Source: Paracidovorax citrulli (GTDB taxonomy: Bacteria > Pseudomonadota > Gammaproteobacteria > Burkholderiales > Burkholderiaceae_C). From it: a stretch of 64,000 bases of DNA. A program made the translations under genes and the position numbers. The DNA lies in assembly GCF_900100305.1 (NCBI RefSeq), contig NZ_FNEY01000016.1:1-64000 (forward strand). The letters are read 5' to 3'. Each line of letters opens with the position of its first letter. Positions within the stretch are counted from its first letter, which is position 1. The notes under the pieces are model-generated. The model saw only the letters and a program-made list of their open reading frames with translations. It made no database searches and had not been told where the DNA came from. Below, piece after piece: positions 57,533 through 64,000 of this stretch.

Positions 57533-58996
57533 TCAGCGGCTGGAAGCCGGTCCGGGCACCGAGCCCGGGGCCATCCCCGCCTCGGCGTCCAGCACGGCCG
57601 CCCGGCGGGAACCGGGGCGCAGCAGGCTGTAGGCCGCCCCCAGCAGCACGAACCAGAGCGGGGTCGCGATGAGCGCCTTGCGCGTGTCCGATTCCAGCGC
57701 CAGCAGCCCCAGGATGAACACGAAGAACGCCAGGCAGACCGCGCACATCGCCGCGCCGCCGGGCATCTTGTAGATGGACGCGGCGTGCCGTTCCGGATGG
57801 TTGCGCCGGTAGGCGATATAGGACAGCAGGATCAGCGACCAGGTGAACATGAACAGGATGGCCGACACGGTGGTGACCAGGGTGAACGCTTCCACGAGGT
57901 CGGGAATCACCCACATCAGCAGGGCACCCGCCAGCAGGCAGGTGCACGAGAACAGCAGGCCGCGCGAGGGCACGCTCTGCTTCGACAGGTGGCGGAAGGC
58001 CCGGGGTGCGTCCTCCTTGAGCGCCAGTCCGTAGAGCATGCGGCTGGTGGAGAACACGCCACTGTTGGCGGACGAGGCCGCCGAGGTCAGCACGACGAAG
58101 TTGATGACGCCTGCAGCGGCCGGCAGCCCTGCGAGCACGAACAGCTCCACGAACGGGCTCCTGCCGGGCACGACCTCGCGCCATGGCGTGACCGCCATGA
58201 TGGCGACCAGCGCCAGCACGTAGAAGACGATGATGCGCAAGGGAATGGAGTTGATGGCCCGCGGCAGGCTGCGCTCCGGGTCCTGCGCCTCCGCCGCGGT
58301 GGTGCCGACCAGCTCGATGCCCGAGAAGGCGAACACCGCGATCTGGAAGCCCGCGAAGAAGCCCATCAGCCCGTGGGGAAACATGCCGCCGTCGTTCCAG
58401 AGGTTGCTCAGGCTGGCCTCGTGCCCCGCCGGGGCGACGAAGTCCGTGCCCACCATGTAGAGGCCGGTGGCCACCAGCGCCACGATGGCGACGATCTTGA
58501 CCATGGCGAACCAGAATTCGATCTCGCCGAAGAGCTTGACAGTGAGGAGGTTGAGCGAGAGCAGCAGCCCCACGCAGCCCAGGGCCGGCGCCCACTGCGG
58601 GATGTGCGGAAACCAGAACTGGGTGTATGCCGATATCGCGATCACGTCGGCGATGCCCGTGACGATCCAGCAGAACCAGTAGGTCCAGCCGGTGAAGAAC
58701 CCGGCCCAGGGCCCGAGCAGGTCGGCGGAAAAATCGATGAAGGACTTGTAGCGCAGGTCGGAGAGCAGCAGCTCGCCCATGGCGCGCATCACGAAGAACA
58801 GCATGAAGCCGATCACCATGTACACGAACACGATGGACGGGCCCGCGAGGCTGATCGTCTTGCCCGAGCCCATGAAAAGGCCGGTGCCGATCGCGCCCCC
58901 GATGGCGATGAGCTGGATGTGCCGGTTGGTGAGGTTGCGCTGCAGATGGTCGTGCCCCGCGGGATCGGGTGTCGCGGGCGTGGCCTGAGGTGTCAT
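57533..58996 (-). CDS. Amino-acid permease of the APC/AAT family (CycA-like)
   Basis: A 487-residue inner-membrane protein with twelve helices. LTNRHIQLIAIGGAIGTGLFMGSGKTISLAGPS and YKSFIDFSADLLGPWAGFFTGWTYWFCW are typical of D-serine/D-alanine/glycine (CycA) or related AAT carriers, with FSGIELVGTTAAEAQDPERSLPRAI in the middle. Import by proton symport is expected. A terminator-like hairpin separates it from the upstream ATP-grasp gene on the same strand. Confidence 0.88.
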   Translation of the reverse strand: MTPQATPATPDPAGHDHLQRNLTNRHIQLIAIGGAIGTGLFMGSGKTISLAGPSIVFVYMVIGFMLFFVMRAMGELLLSDLRYKSFIDFSADLLGPWAGFFTGWTYWFCWIVTGIADVIAISAYTQFWFPHIPQWAPALGCVGLLLSLNLLTVKLFGEIEFWFAMVKIVAIVALVATGLYMVGTDFVAPAGHEASLSNLWNDGGMFPHGLMGFFAGFQIAVFAFSGIELVGTTAAEAQDPERSLPRAINSIPLRIIVFYVLALVAIMAVTPWREVVPGRSPFVELFVLAGLPAAAGVINFVVLTSAASSANSGVFSTSRMLYGLALKEDAPRAFRHLSKQSVPSRGLLFSCTCLLAGALLMWVIPDLVEAFTLVTTVSAILFMFTWSLILLSYIAYRRNHPERHAASIYKMPGGAAMCAVCLAFFVFILGLLALESDTRKALIATPLWFVLLGAAYSLLRPGSRRAAVLDAEAGMAPGSVPGPASSR

Positions 58997-59078
58997 TCAG
59001 GGAACTCCAAAGAAAGAGAGAGGGAAACCGGCCCGCGCGCATCGCCGCGGAAGGCGGAACGAAAGCCGGGCAACGGCC

Positions 59079-59107
59079 GAAAGAAGCCGCCCGGCAGTTC
59101 GGGCGGC
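59079..59107 (-). terminator. Terminator-like hairpin between ATP-grasp and permease genes
   Basis: On the minus strand GCCGCCCG and CGGGCGGC (59107-59086) pair over 6 bases and are followed by TTCTTTC. It is a likely end for the ATP-grasp transcript, leaving 82 bp for a permease promoter. Confidence 0.6.
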
Positions 59108-59191
59108 GTACGGTTCCGCTGGTCGGAAACTGCGAATCTTAGACCCAAGTCAAGCCGGCCTGCGGCAGCCGGGTCCATGGAGCCTGGTGGC

Positions 59192-60511
59192 TCATGCGGT
59201 GGCGGGCAGCTCGGCCACGGGAGCGGGAGCGGCTTCCGGCACCGCGTGCGGCGCGGCGGATTTCCATTGCACCGCCGCGAAAAGCGACTCCATCCAGGCC
59301 TGGGTCTGCGGCGGGGCGGCGGTGGCGACGATGCCTGCCAGCGGCAGTGCATCGGTCCGGTAGGTGACCCTTCCCGGCAGCGGCGCACCTGCCGGGAGTT
59401 CGCTCCAGCCGACCACCGCCTCGCTGCGCCGGAACAGGGCAATGCCTTCCAGACCGGGGTGGGCGCTGCAGCCCAGATGGTGCCCGGGCACGGCGAACCA
59501 GCCGTGCCAGCACCGCAGCGGATCGGCGGAGCCGGCCTCCCGGGCCAGCGGGGGCACTTCGTTCTCACCCGCTTCGCCGAGCAGCCGGTGCAGCTCCACC
59601 GAAGGCAGGTGGATGCCGGTGGCCCGCTCGAACGTGGCGATGCCGTGGGGGACATCGACGGGATGGTCGATCTCCAGGAAAACCAGGTCGCTCCCCTGCT
59701 CGATCGCCTCCAGATGGAAACAGCCGTCGCGCATGCCGAGCCCTTCCAGGGCGCGCGCGACCCAATGGCGCATGCGGTCGTCCAGCGGAATGTGCAGGGA
59801 GCCGAGCGGCGCCCCGCGGGCATAGTCCAGGCAGGTGTTCAGATAGCGGCTGGCGGCCAGCGCGAAGACCGTGCCGCCGGCGACCACGCCATCGAAGTGC
59901 AGGACGGGCCCCTCCACGTATTCCTCCACTTCGAAGTCGCCGCAGGCGTCCACGGCCTGCAGGGCATCCAGGCGGGGAATCCCCGAACAGAAGCCCAGCA
60001 CGGCGGCACGCGCGGCCGCGGCAGACGGGAACACCGCCACGTCTTCGCTGGCCGCACCGCTGTGCGGCTTGAGCACGGTCTTTCCCTGCCAGGGCAGGCG
60101 ATCCCGGCACCCGAGGAAGGCCCGCAGGGAAACGAACCGCGGCACCCGCAGCCCTGCCGCGGCGACGGCCTGCTTCATCCAGAGCTTGTTGCGCAGGGCC
60201 GCGACCTTATCGGACCGGTCGCCTGGCAAGCCCAGCCATTCGCGCAGGCGGGCGGCCTCGAGGCGTTCGCCCTCGGACAGGGCGACGACCCGGTCGAACA
60301 CGGCCGAAGGATGGGCCGCCATCCAGGCGCGGGCCTCTTCACAGGCCCCGGCCATGCAGGGGCGCGCGATCCTGCGGCAGCGCAGGCCTTCCGGCAAGGT
60401 GCCCAACGCTTCTGCGGGGCCGAAGTAGGTCACGTCGTGCCGGGAGTGATCGATTCCACGGTGGTACTCCACGTGGGGATAGGGGACGGAATGGAAGATG
60501 AGAATGTTCAT
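59192..60511 (-). CDS. Uncharacterised ATP-grasp protein
   Basis: A 439-residue cytoplasmic protein not matched to a named enzyme. The order of motifs is that of ATP-grasp ligases: DKVAALRNKLWMKQAVAAAGLRVPRFVSL (about 99-127), GKTVLKPHSGAASEDVAVF (ATP-binding Lys), FEVEEYVEGPVLHFDGVV, and CFHLEAIEQGSDLVFLEIDHP in place of the usual metal-binding ExN. The last residue of that set (Asn in most) appears as Asp/His, so activity may be altered. It probably joins a carboxylate to an amine or peptide. An amino-acid permease lies downstream on the same strand. Confidence 0.75.
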   Translation of the reverse strand: MNILIFHSVPYPHVEYHRGIDHSRHDVTYFGPAEALGTLPEGLRCRRIARPCMAGACEEARAWMAAHPSAVFDRVVALSEGERLEAARLREWLGLPGDRSDKVAALRNKLWMKQAVAAAGLRVPRFVSLRAFLGCRDRLPWQGKTVLKPHSGAASEDVAVFPSAAAARAAVLGFCSGIPRLDALQAVDACGDFEVEEYVEGPVLHFDGVVAGGTVFALAASRYLNTCLDYARGAPLGSLHIPLDDRMRHWVARALEGLGMRDGCFHLEAIEQGSDLVFLEIDHPVDVPHGIATFERATGIHLPSVELHRLLGEAGENEVPPLAREAGSADPLRCWHGWFAVPGHHLGCSAHPGLEGIALFRRSEAVVGWSELPAGAPLPGRVTYRTDALPLAGIVATAAPPQTQAWMESLFAAVQWKSAAPHAVPEAAPAPVAELPATA

Positions 60512-60929
60512 GGAACCGCGATCTCGACAGCCATGGCGCGCGGACGGCGGTACGCCGGCCAGGGAAGAAAGACATCACGGACGCGCGGGCCGCACTCGGC
60601 TCACTCGGTGCCAGAAAGCACGATGCCAATGCGCTGCCGATGCGCTGCGCGCAACCCCGGCAGCATCCGCCCGGGATCGCGCCGCATCTGGCGGGAGCTG
60701 CCGTGAACCGCAGTCAGCTTGCGTACCTGCCCGTGCCCGCTCGACATGCATCGACGGCACGCACATGACCAACCCGGACTGCGCCCCGGCCCCCGAAGCG
60801 CTTCGCCCTGCCCTACCCTCGAAATCTCTTTGAATGCAATGGCTGCATGATTGCACGCCGGAATGAAAAGACCTTGACCTGACAGGTCATGCACGCCATT
60901 AATGTTTCTTTGAATTGAAACACCGCGTA
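60512..60929. other. Intergenic region with palindromes upstream of the ATP-grasp gene
   Basis: No gene is supported in these 418 bp. The right half is AT-richer and holds a 15-bp palindrome TGACCTG-A-CAGGTCA (60875-60889) and, left of it, TGCAAT...ATTGCA inverted words near 60837-60856. They could be operators, but which gene they serve is unclear because the ATP-grasp ATG is over 350 bp away and the LysR gene ends here. Confidence 0.5.
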
Positions 60930-61817
60930 TCAGGAGGGCATGAGCCTGGAAGCCTCCTGCAGCCCGACATCCTTCAGGAAATCCCACACGGCCTGGGTGC
61001 GGGCCTGGTACTTCGCTTCGGCCGGCATGCTCATCCAGAACGTGCGGGTGAAACGTGCCTCATCGGGCAGCACGCGCTCCAGCAACGGGTCGCTGTCGGC
61101 CAGGAAAGCCGGCAGCACCCCCAGCCCTGCACCGGCGCGTACCGCCTCGTATTGCGCCGCGACGCTGGTGCTGCGAAACGCGAAACGCTCCGGCGGCACA
61201 AGCTGGTCGAGGAACTGCAGTTCCTTGGTGAACAGCAGGTCGTCCACATAGCTGACGAACGCGTGGTGGCGCAGGTCCTCGCGGCGGGCGATGGCCGGGC
61301 GCCGGGCCAGGTAGTCCCGCTGGCCATACAGGCGCAGCGTGTAGTCCGCCAGTTTGGAGACGATCACGGCGCCCCGGGTTGGACGCTCGAGCGAAATGAC
61401 GATGTCCGCCTCGCGCCGGGACAGATGCAGCATGCGGGGCAAGGCCAGCAGGTCCACGCTGAGGTGCGGATACTGCAGCGTCAGGCGCGCGAGGTGCGGA
61501 GCGAGCACCTGCGTGCCGAAGCCCTCCGTGGCGCCCACGCGCACGAGGCCTGCCGGACCGATGCCGGCGGGCCGCACCCGCTCGACGCCGAGCACGGCCG
61601 TCTCCATCGCCTCGACGGCCGGAAGCAGGTGCCGGCCCGCTTCGGTGAGCCGGTGCCCGCCGGCTTCGCGGGCGAACAGGGATTCGCCCATCTGTTTCTC
61701 CAGGGCCTGGATGCGGCGCGCGACGGTGGTGTGTTCCACGCCGGTGCGGCGTGCCGCGGCGGCCAGCGTGCCGGTCCGGGCCAGTTCCAGGAAATAGCGA
61801 AGGTTCTCCCAATCCAT
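60930..61817 (-). CDS. LysR-family transcriptional regulator
   Basis: A 295-residue regulator. The N-terminal winged helix is MDWENLRYFLELARTGTLAAAARRTGVEHTTVARRIQALEKQMGESLFARE, followed by LTEAGRHLL and a substrate-binding domain with VRVGATEGFG and LGVLPAFLADSD. It is divergent from mmsA with 163 bp between, the standard layout for a LysR regulator and its target. It probably senses a valine or beta-alanine/inositol breakdown intermediate, which is inference from the neighbour. Confidence 0.93.
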   Translation of the reverse strand: MDWENLRYFLELARTGTLAAAARRTGVEHTTVARRIQALEKQMGESLFAREAGGHRLTEAGRHLLPAVEAMETAVLGVERVRPAGIGPAGLVRVGATEGFGTQVLAPHLARLTLQYPHLSVDLLALPRMLHLSRREADIVISLERPTRGAVIVSKLADYTLRLYGQRDYLARRPAIARREDLRHHAFVSYVDDLLFTKELQFLDQLVPPERFAFRSTSVAAQYEAVRAGAGLGVLPAFLADSDPLLERVLPDEARFTRTFWMSMPAEAKYQARTQAVWDFLKDVGLQEASRLMPS

Positions 61818-61855
61818 AAGGCGGCGGTGTCGTGTTCGATGCAGGGATTGTGTTG

Positions 61856-61920
61856 TGCAATTTCGCAAAGCACCCGTGCGATTTTTCTCTATTGATCTTG
61901 CAATTTCGCACGGATAGCAT
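61856..61920 (+). promoter_or_regulatory. mmsA promoter with repeated LysR-type operator
   Basis: TGCAATTTCGCA occurs twice exactly (61856-61867 and 61899-61910), 43 bp apart, with an inverted half-site GTGCGA at 61876-61881. A promoter fits around the second copy: TTGATC (61892-61897), 17-bp spacer, TAGCAT (61915-61920). The second copy therefore sits inside the spacer. TGC-N6-GCA symmetry suits LysR binding. Confidence 0.65.
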
Positions 61921-61980
61921 CCATCGGCGCGCTGGTCCGGCGCCGGCGCACCCATTCCAACCCAGACAGGAGACAAGCGC

Positions 61981-63504
61981 ATGAATGCCCCCCAATCCAC
62001 GGCCATCCTGGCGCCCACGGTCAAGCTGCTCATCGGCGGCAAGTTCGTCGAGTCCAGGACCACCCGGTGGCGCAACGTGGTGAACCCCGCCACGCAGGAG
62101 GTGCTCGCGCGCGTGCCTTTCGCCACGCCGGAAGAGATCGACGCGGCCGTGGCCTCCGGCAAGGAAGCCTTCAAGACCTGGAAGAAAACCGCCATCGGCG
62201 CACGGGCGCGCATCTTCCTGAAGTACCAGCAGCTCATCCGCGAGAACATGGCCGAGCTGGCTGCGCTGCTGACGGCCGAGCAGGGCAAGACCCTGCCCGA
62301 TGCCGAAGGCGACGTGTTCCGCGGCCTGGAGGTGGTGGAGCACGCCAGCGCCATCGGCAACCTGCAGCTGGGCGAGCTGGCCAACAACGTGGCCGGCGGC
62401 GTCGATACCTATACGCTGATGCAGCCGCTGGGGGTGTGCGCGGGCATCACGCCGTTCAACTTCCCGGCCATGATTCCGCTCTGGATGTTCCCCATGGCCA
62501 TCGCCACCGGCAACACCTTCGTGCTCAAACCCAGCGAGCAGGACCCGATGGTGACCATGCGCCTGTGCGAACTGGCGCTGGAGGCCGGCATCCCGCCCGG
62601 CGTGCTGAACGTGGTGCACGGCGGCGAGGACGCGGTGAATGCCATCTGCGACCACCCGGACATCAAGGCCGTCAGCTTCGTGGGCTCCACCAAGGTGGGC
62701 ACCCACGTGTACCAGCGCGCCAGCCTTTCGGGCAAGCGCGTGCAATGCATGATGGGCGCGAAGAACCACGCCATCGTCATGCCCGACGCCAACAAGGAGC
62801 AGACCCTCAACGCCCTGGCCGGCGCGGCTTTCGGCGCCGCGGGGCAGCGCTGCATGGCGCTGTCCGTGGTGGTGCTGGTGGGCGAGGCGCAGCAGTGGAT
62901 TCCCGACTTGGTCGCCAAGGCCAGGACGCTCAAGGTGAATGCCGGCACCGAGAAGGGTACGGACGTGGGGCCGCTGGTCTCCTGCGCAGCCAAGGACCGC
63001 GTGGAGGGCCTGATCGAGCGCGGCATCGCCGATGGCGCGACGCTGGAGCTGGACGGCCGCAAGCCCCAGGTGGCGGGCTACGAGAAGGGCAACTTCGTCG
63101 GACCGACCGTCTTCAGCGGCGTGAAGCCCGGCATGTCCATCTACGACCAGGAGATCTTCGGCCCCGTGCTGTGCCTGGCGGCGGCAAAGGACATCGACGA
63201 GGCGATCGAGTTCATCAACGCCAACCCGAACGGCAACGGCACGGCCATCTTCACGCAATCGGGCGCGGCGGCGCGCAAGTTCCAGGAAGAGATCGACGTG
63301 GGCCAGGTGGGCATCAACGTGCCGATTCCCGTGCCGGTGCCGCTGTTCTCGTTCTCGGGCTCGCGCGCCTCCAAGCTCGGCGACCTGGGACCCTACGGCA
63401 AGCAGGTGGTGCTGTTCTACACGCAGACCAAGACGGTCACGGCGCGGTGGTTCGACGACAGCACGATCAGCCATGGCGTGAACACCACTATCAGTCTGAA
63501 GTGA
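61981..63504 (+). CDS. mmsA: CoA-acylating methylmalonate-semialdehyde dehydrogenase
   Basis: Oxidises methylmalonate or malonate semialdehyde to propionyl- or acetyl-CoA in valine, inositol and beta-alanine breakdown. The 507-residue protein has the aldehyde dehydrogenase segments [38 protein letters not shown], the catalytic Cys291 in AAGQRCMAL, and [25 protein letters not shown] and [18 protein letters not shown]-like text mark the CoA-dependent MMSDH branch. No other valine-pathway gene follows in the window. It is divergent from the LysR regulator, with repeated operators between. Confidence 0.95.
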   Translation: MNAPQSTAILAPTVKLLIGGKFVESRTTRWRNVVNPATQEVLARVPFATPEEIDAAVASGKEAFKTWKKTAIGARARIFLKYQQLIRENMAELAALLTAEQGKTLPDAEGDVFRGLEVVEHASAIGNLQLGELANNVAGGVDTYTLMQPLGVCAGITPFNFPAMIPLWMFPMAIATGNTFVLKPSEQDPMVTMRLCELALEAGIPPGVLNVVHGGEDAVNAICDHPDIKAVSFVGSTKVGTHVYQRASLSGKRVQCMMGAKNHAIVMPDANKEQTLNALAGAAFGAAGQRCMALSVVVLVGEAQQWIPDLVAKARTLKVNAGTEKGTDVGPLVSCAAKDRVEGLIERGIADGATLELDGRKPQVAGYEKGNFVGPTVFSGVKPGMSIYDQEIFGPVLCLAAAKDIDEAIEFINANPNGNGTAIFTQSGAAARKFQEEIDVGQVGINVPIPVPVPLFSFSGSRASKLGDLGPYGKQVVLFYTQTKTVTARWFDDSTISHGVNTTISLK

Positions 63505-63507
63505 CAT

Positions 63508-63565
63508 CCCCCTGAGGCGCTGCGCGCCTTCCCCCTTCTCTCGCGCTGGCGCGCGGGAAGGGGGA
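63508..63565 (+). repeat. REP-like hairpin element
   Basis: Two adjoining stems follow mmsA: AGGCGC/GCGCCT (63515-63529) and CCCCCTTC/GAAGGGGG (63531-63564) with inner GCGC pairing. GC-rich double hairpins of this wording are frequent between genes in Comamonadaceae as far as I recall, but no second copy is in the window to prove it is a repeat. It may also end mmsA transcription, though no T run follows. Confidence 0.5.
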
Positions 63566-63652
63566 CGACGCCAGTGGCCTGGCAAAGCCAGTTCCACGGC
63601 GTGTGCTGGCCTCGGGCCGCGCCGGTATCTGGCGCAGTGGTACAAGCGAAGG

Positions 63653-64000
63653 ATGGAAATTCTCAAGATTCCACGACGATCGGCCCGGGTGGCCAGTGCC
63701 ACGGGCGCTCTCGCCCTCTTGCTGTGCAGCGCCGGCGCGCACGCCCAGGCCGGCGCGGGCTGCGATCCCAAGGGCACGGTGGCTGAAACGAATGCCTGTG
63801 CGGTACAGGCCTGGCAGCAGGCGGATACGGCCATGGCGATCCTGTACGGCGACATGATGCGGGCGCTGTCGGCGCACGAACGGCCGCAGCTGCGGCAGGA
63901 GCAGGCCGCGTGGCAGCGCGAGCGCGTCACGCGGTGCAAGCATGCGACGCGGGCGACCGAAGCGCTGCCCGAGGGGCCCCGCCTCTACCACGAGTGCCTG
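63653..64000 (+). CDS. LprI/DUF1311-like secreted protein (3' end outside window)
   Basis: 116 codons are visible and the frame is open at the window end. MEILKIPRRSARVASATG leads into a hydrophobic signal peptide with cleavage after AHA (about residue 31). The mature part has CDPKGTVAETNACAVQAWQQAD and LYGDMMRALSAHERPQLRQEQAAWQRERVTRC, matching the DUF1311/LprI (lysozyme-inhibitor-like) pattern with paired cysteines and the QAAWQRER helix. Such proteins are periplasmic; inhibition of lysozyme is known for a few members only. The start has an AAGGA ribosome site overlapping the first bases upstream. Confidence 0.75.
   Translation, partial: MEILKIPRRSARVASATGALALLLCSAGAHAQAGAGCDPKGTVAETNACAVQAWQQADTAMAILYGDMMRALSAHERPQLRQEQAAWQRERVTRCKHATRATEALPEGPRLYHECL

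Noticed and set aside
60575-60987. Short frames in the gap left of the LysR gene
   Set aside because: None shows conserved motifs, ribosome sites or a plausible composition.

Overview
The window reads as high-GC chromosomal DNA of a betaproteobacterium, most likely a Comamonadaceae member of the Acidovorax/Paracidovorax type. This is inferred from protein wording, gene order and base composition; no database search was possible. Nearly all of it is ordinary core genome, densely packed, with one insertion-sequence end at the left edge and one decayed gene near 41.0-41.8 kb.

Left part (1-12.3 kb): the tail of an IS481-family element abuts rnhA. Beyond it lies the conserved block rnhA / methyltransferase / gloB / mltD, with the usual partner dnaQ not visible because the IS lies where it would be. 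Then come a small membrane protein, an ABC-type solute-binding protein, a MAPEG protein, recR-ybaB-dnaX, a chemoreceptor, the 4.5S SRP RNA gene (ffs) and a flavoprotein. dnaX carries an A9 slippery run exactly where the gamma/tau switch would be expected.

Repair and housekeeping block (12.4-29.1 kb): addB-addA (recombination nuclease/helicase), trxA, rho, sbcD-sbcC, rpmE2 (L31 type B), and a two-gene membrane unit (ArnT-like glycosyltransferase plus MATE-family transporter).

Phosphate/polyphosphate block (29.1-40.9 kb): pstSCAB-phoU-phoB-phoR runs leftward. ppx runs rightward from the same intergenic region, and ppk1-sixA runs leftward. Pho boxes can be read upstream of pstS, ppx and ppk1, so uptake, polyphosphate synthesis and polyphosphate breakdown appear to be under one PhoB control. 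Inside the block sits an unrecognised lysine/alanine-rich protein with a ribbon-helix-helix-like core, preceded by a 25-bp near-perfect operator-like palindrome.

Right part (41-64 kb): an acyltransferase pseudogene with two lesions, a PAS-PAS-GGDEF-EAL protein, glmM-folP-ftsH-rlmE with divergent yhbY, a small glycosyltransferase, carA-carB-greA-DUF4149, an EF-hand protein, an amino-acid permease next to an uncharacterised ATP-grasp protein, a LysR regulator divergent from mmsA, and the start of an LprI/DUF1311-like secreted protein cut by the window end. No tRNA, rRNA, CRISPR array or prophage was seen.
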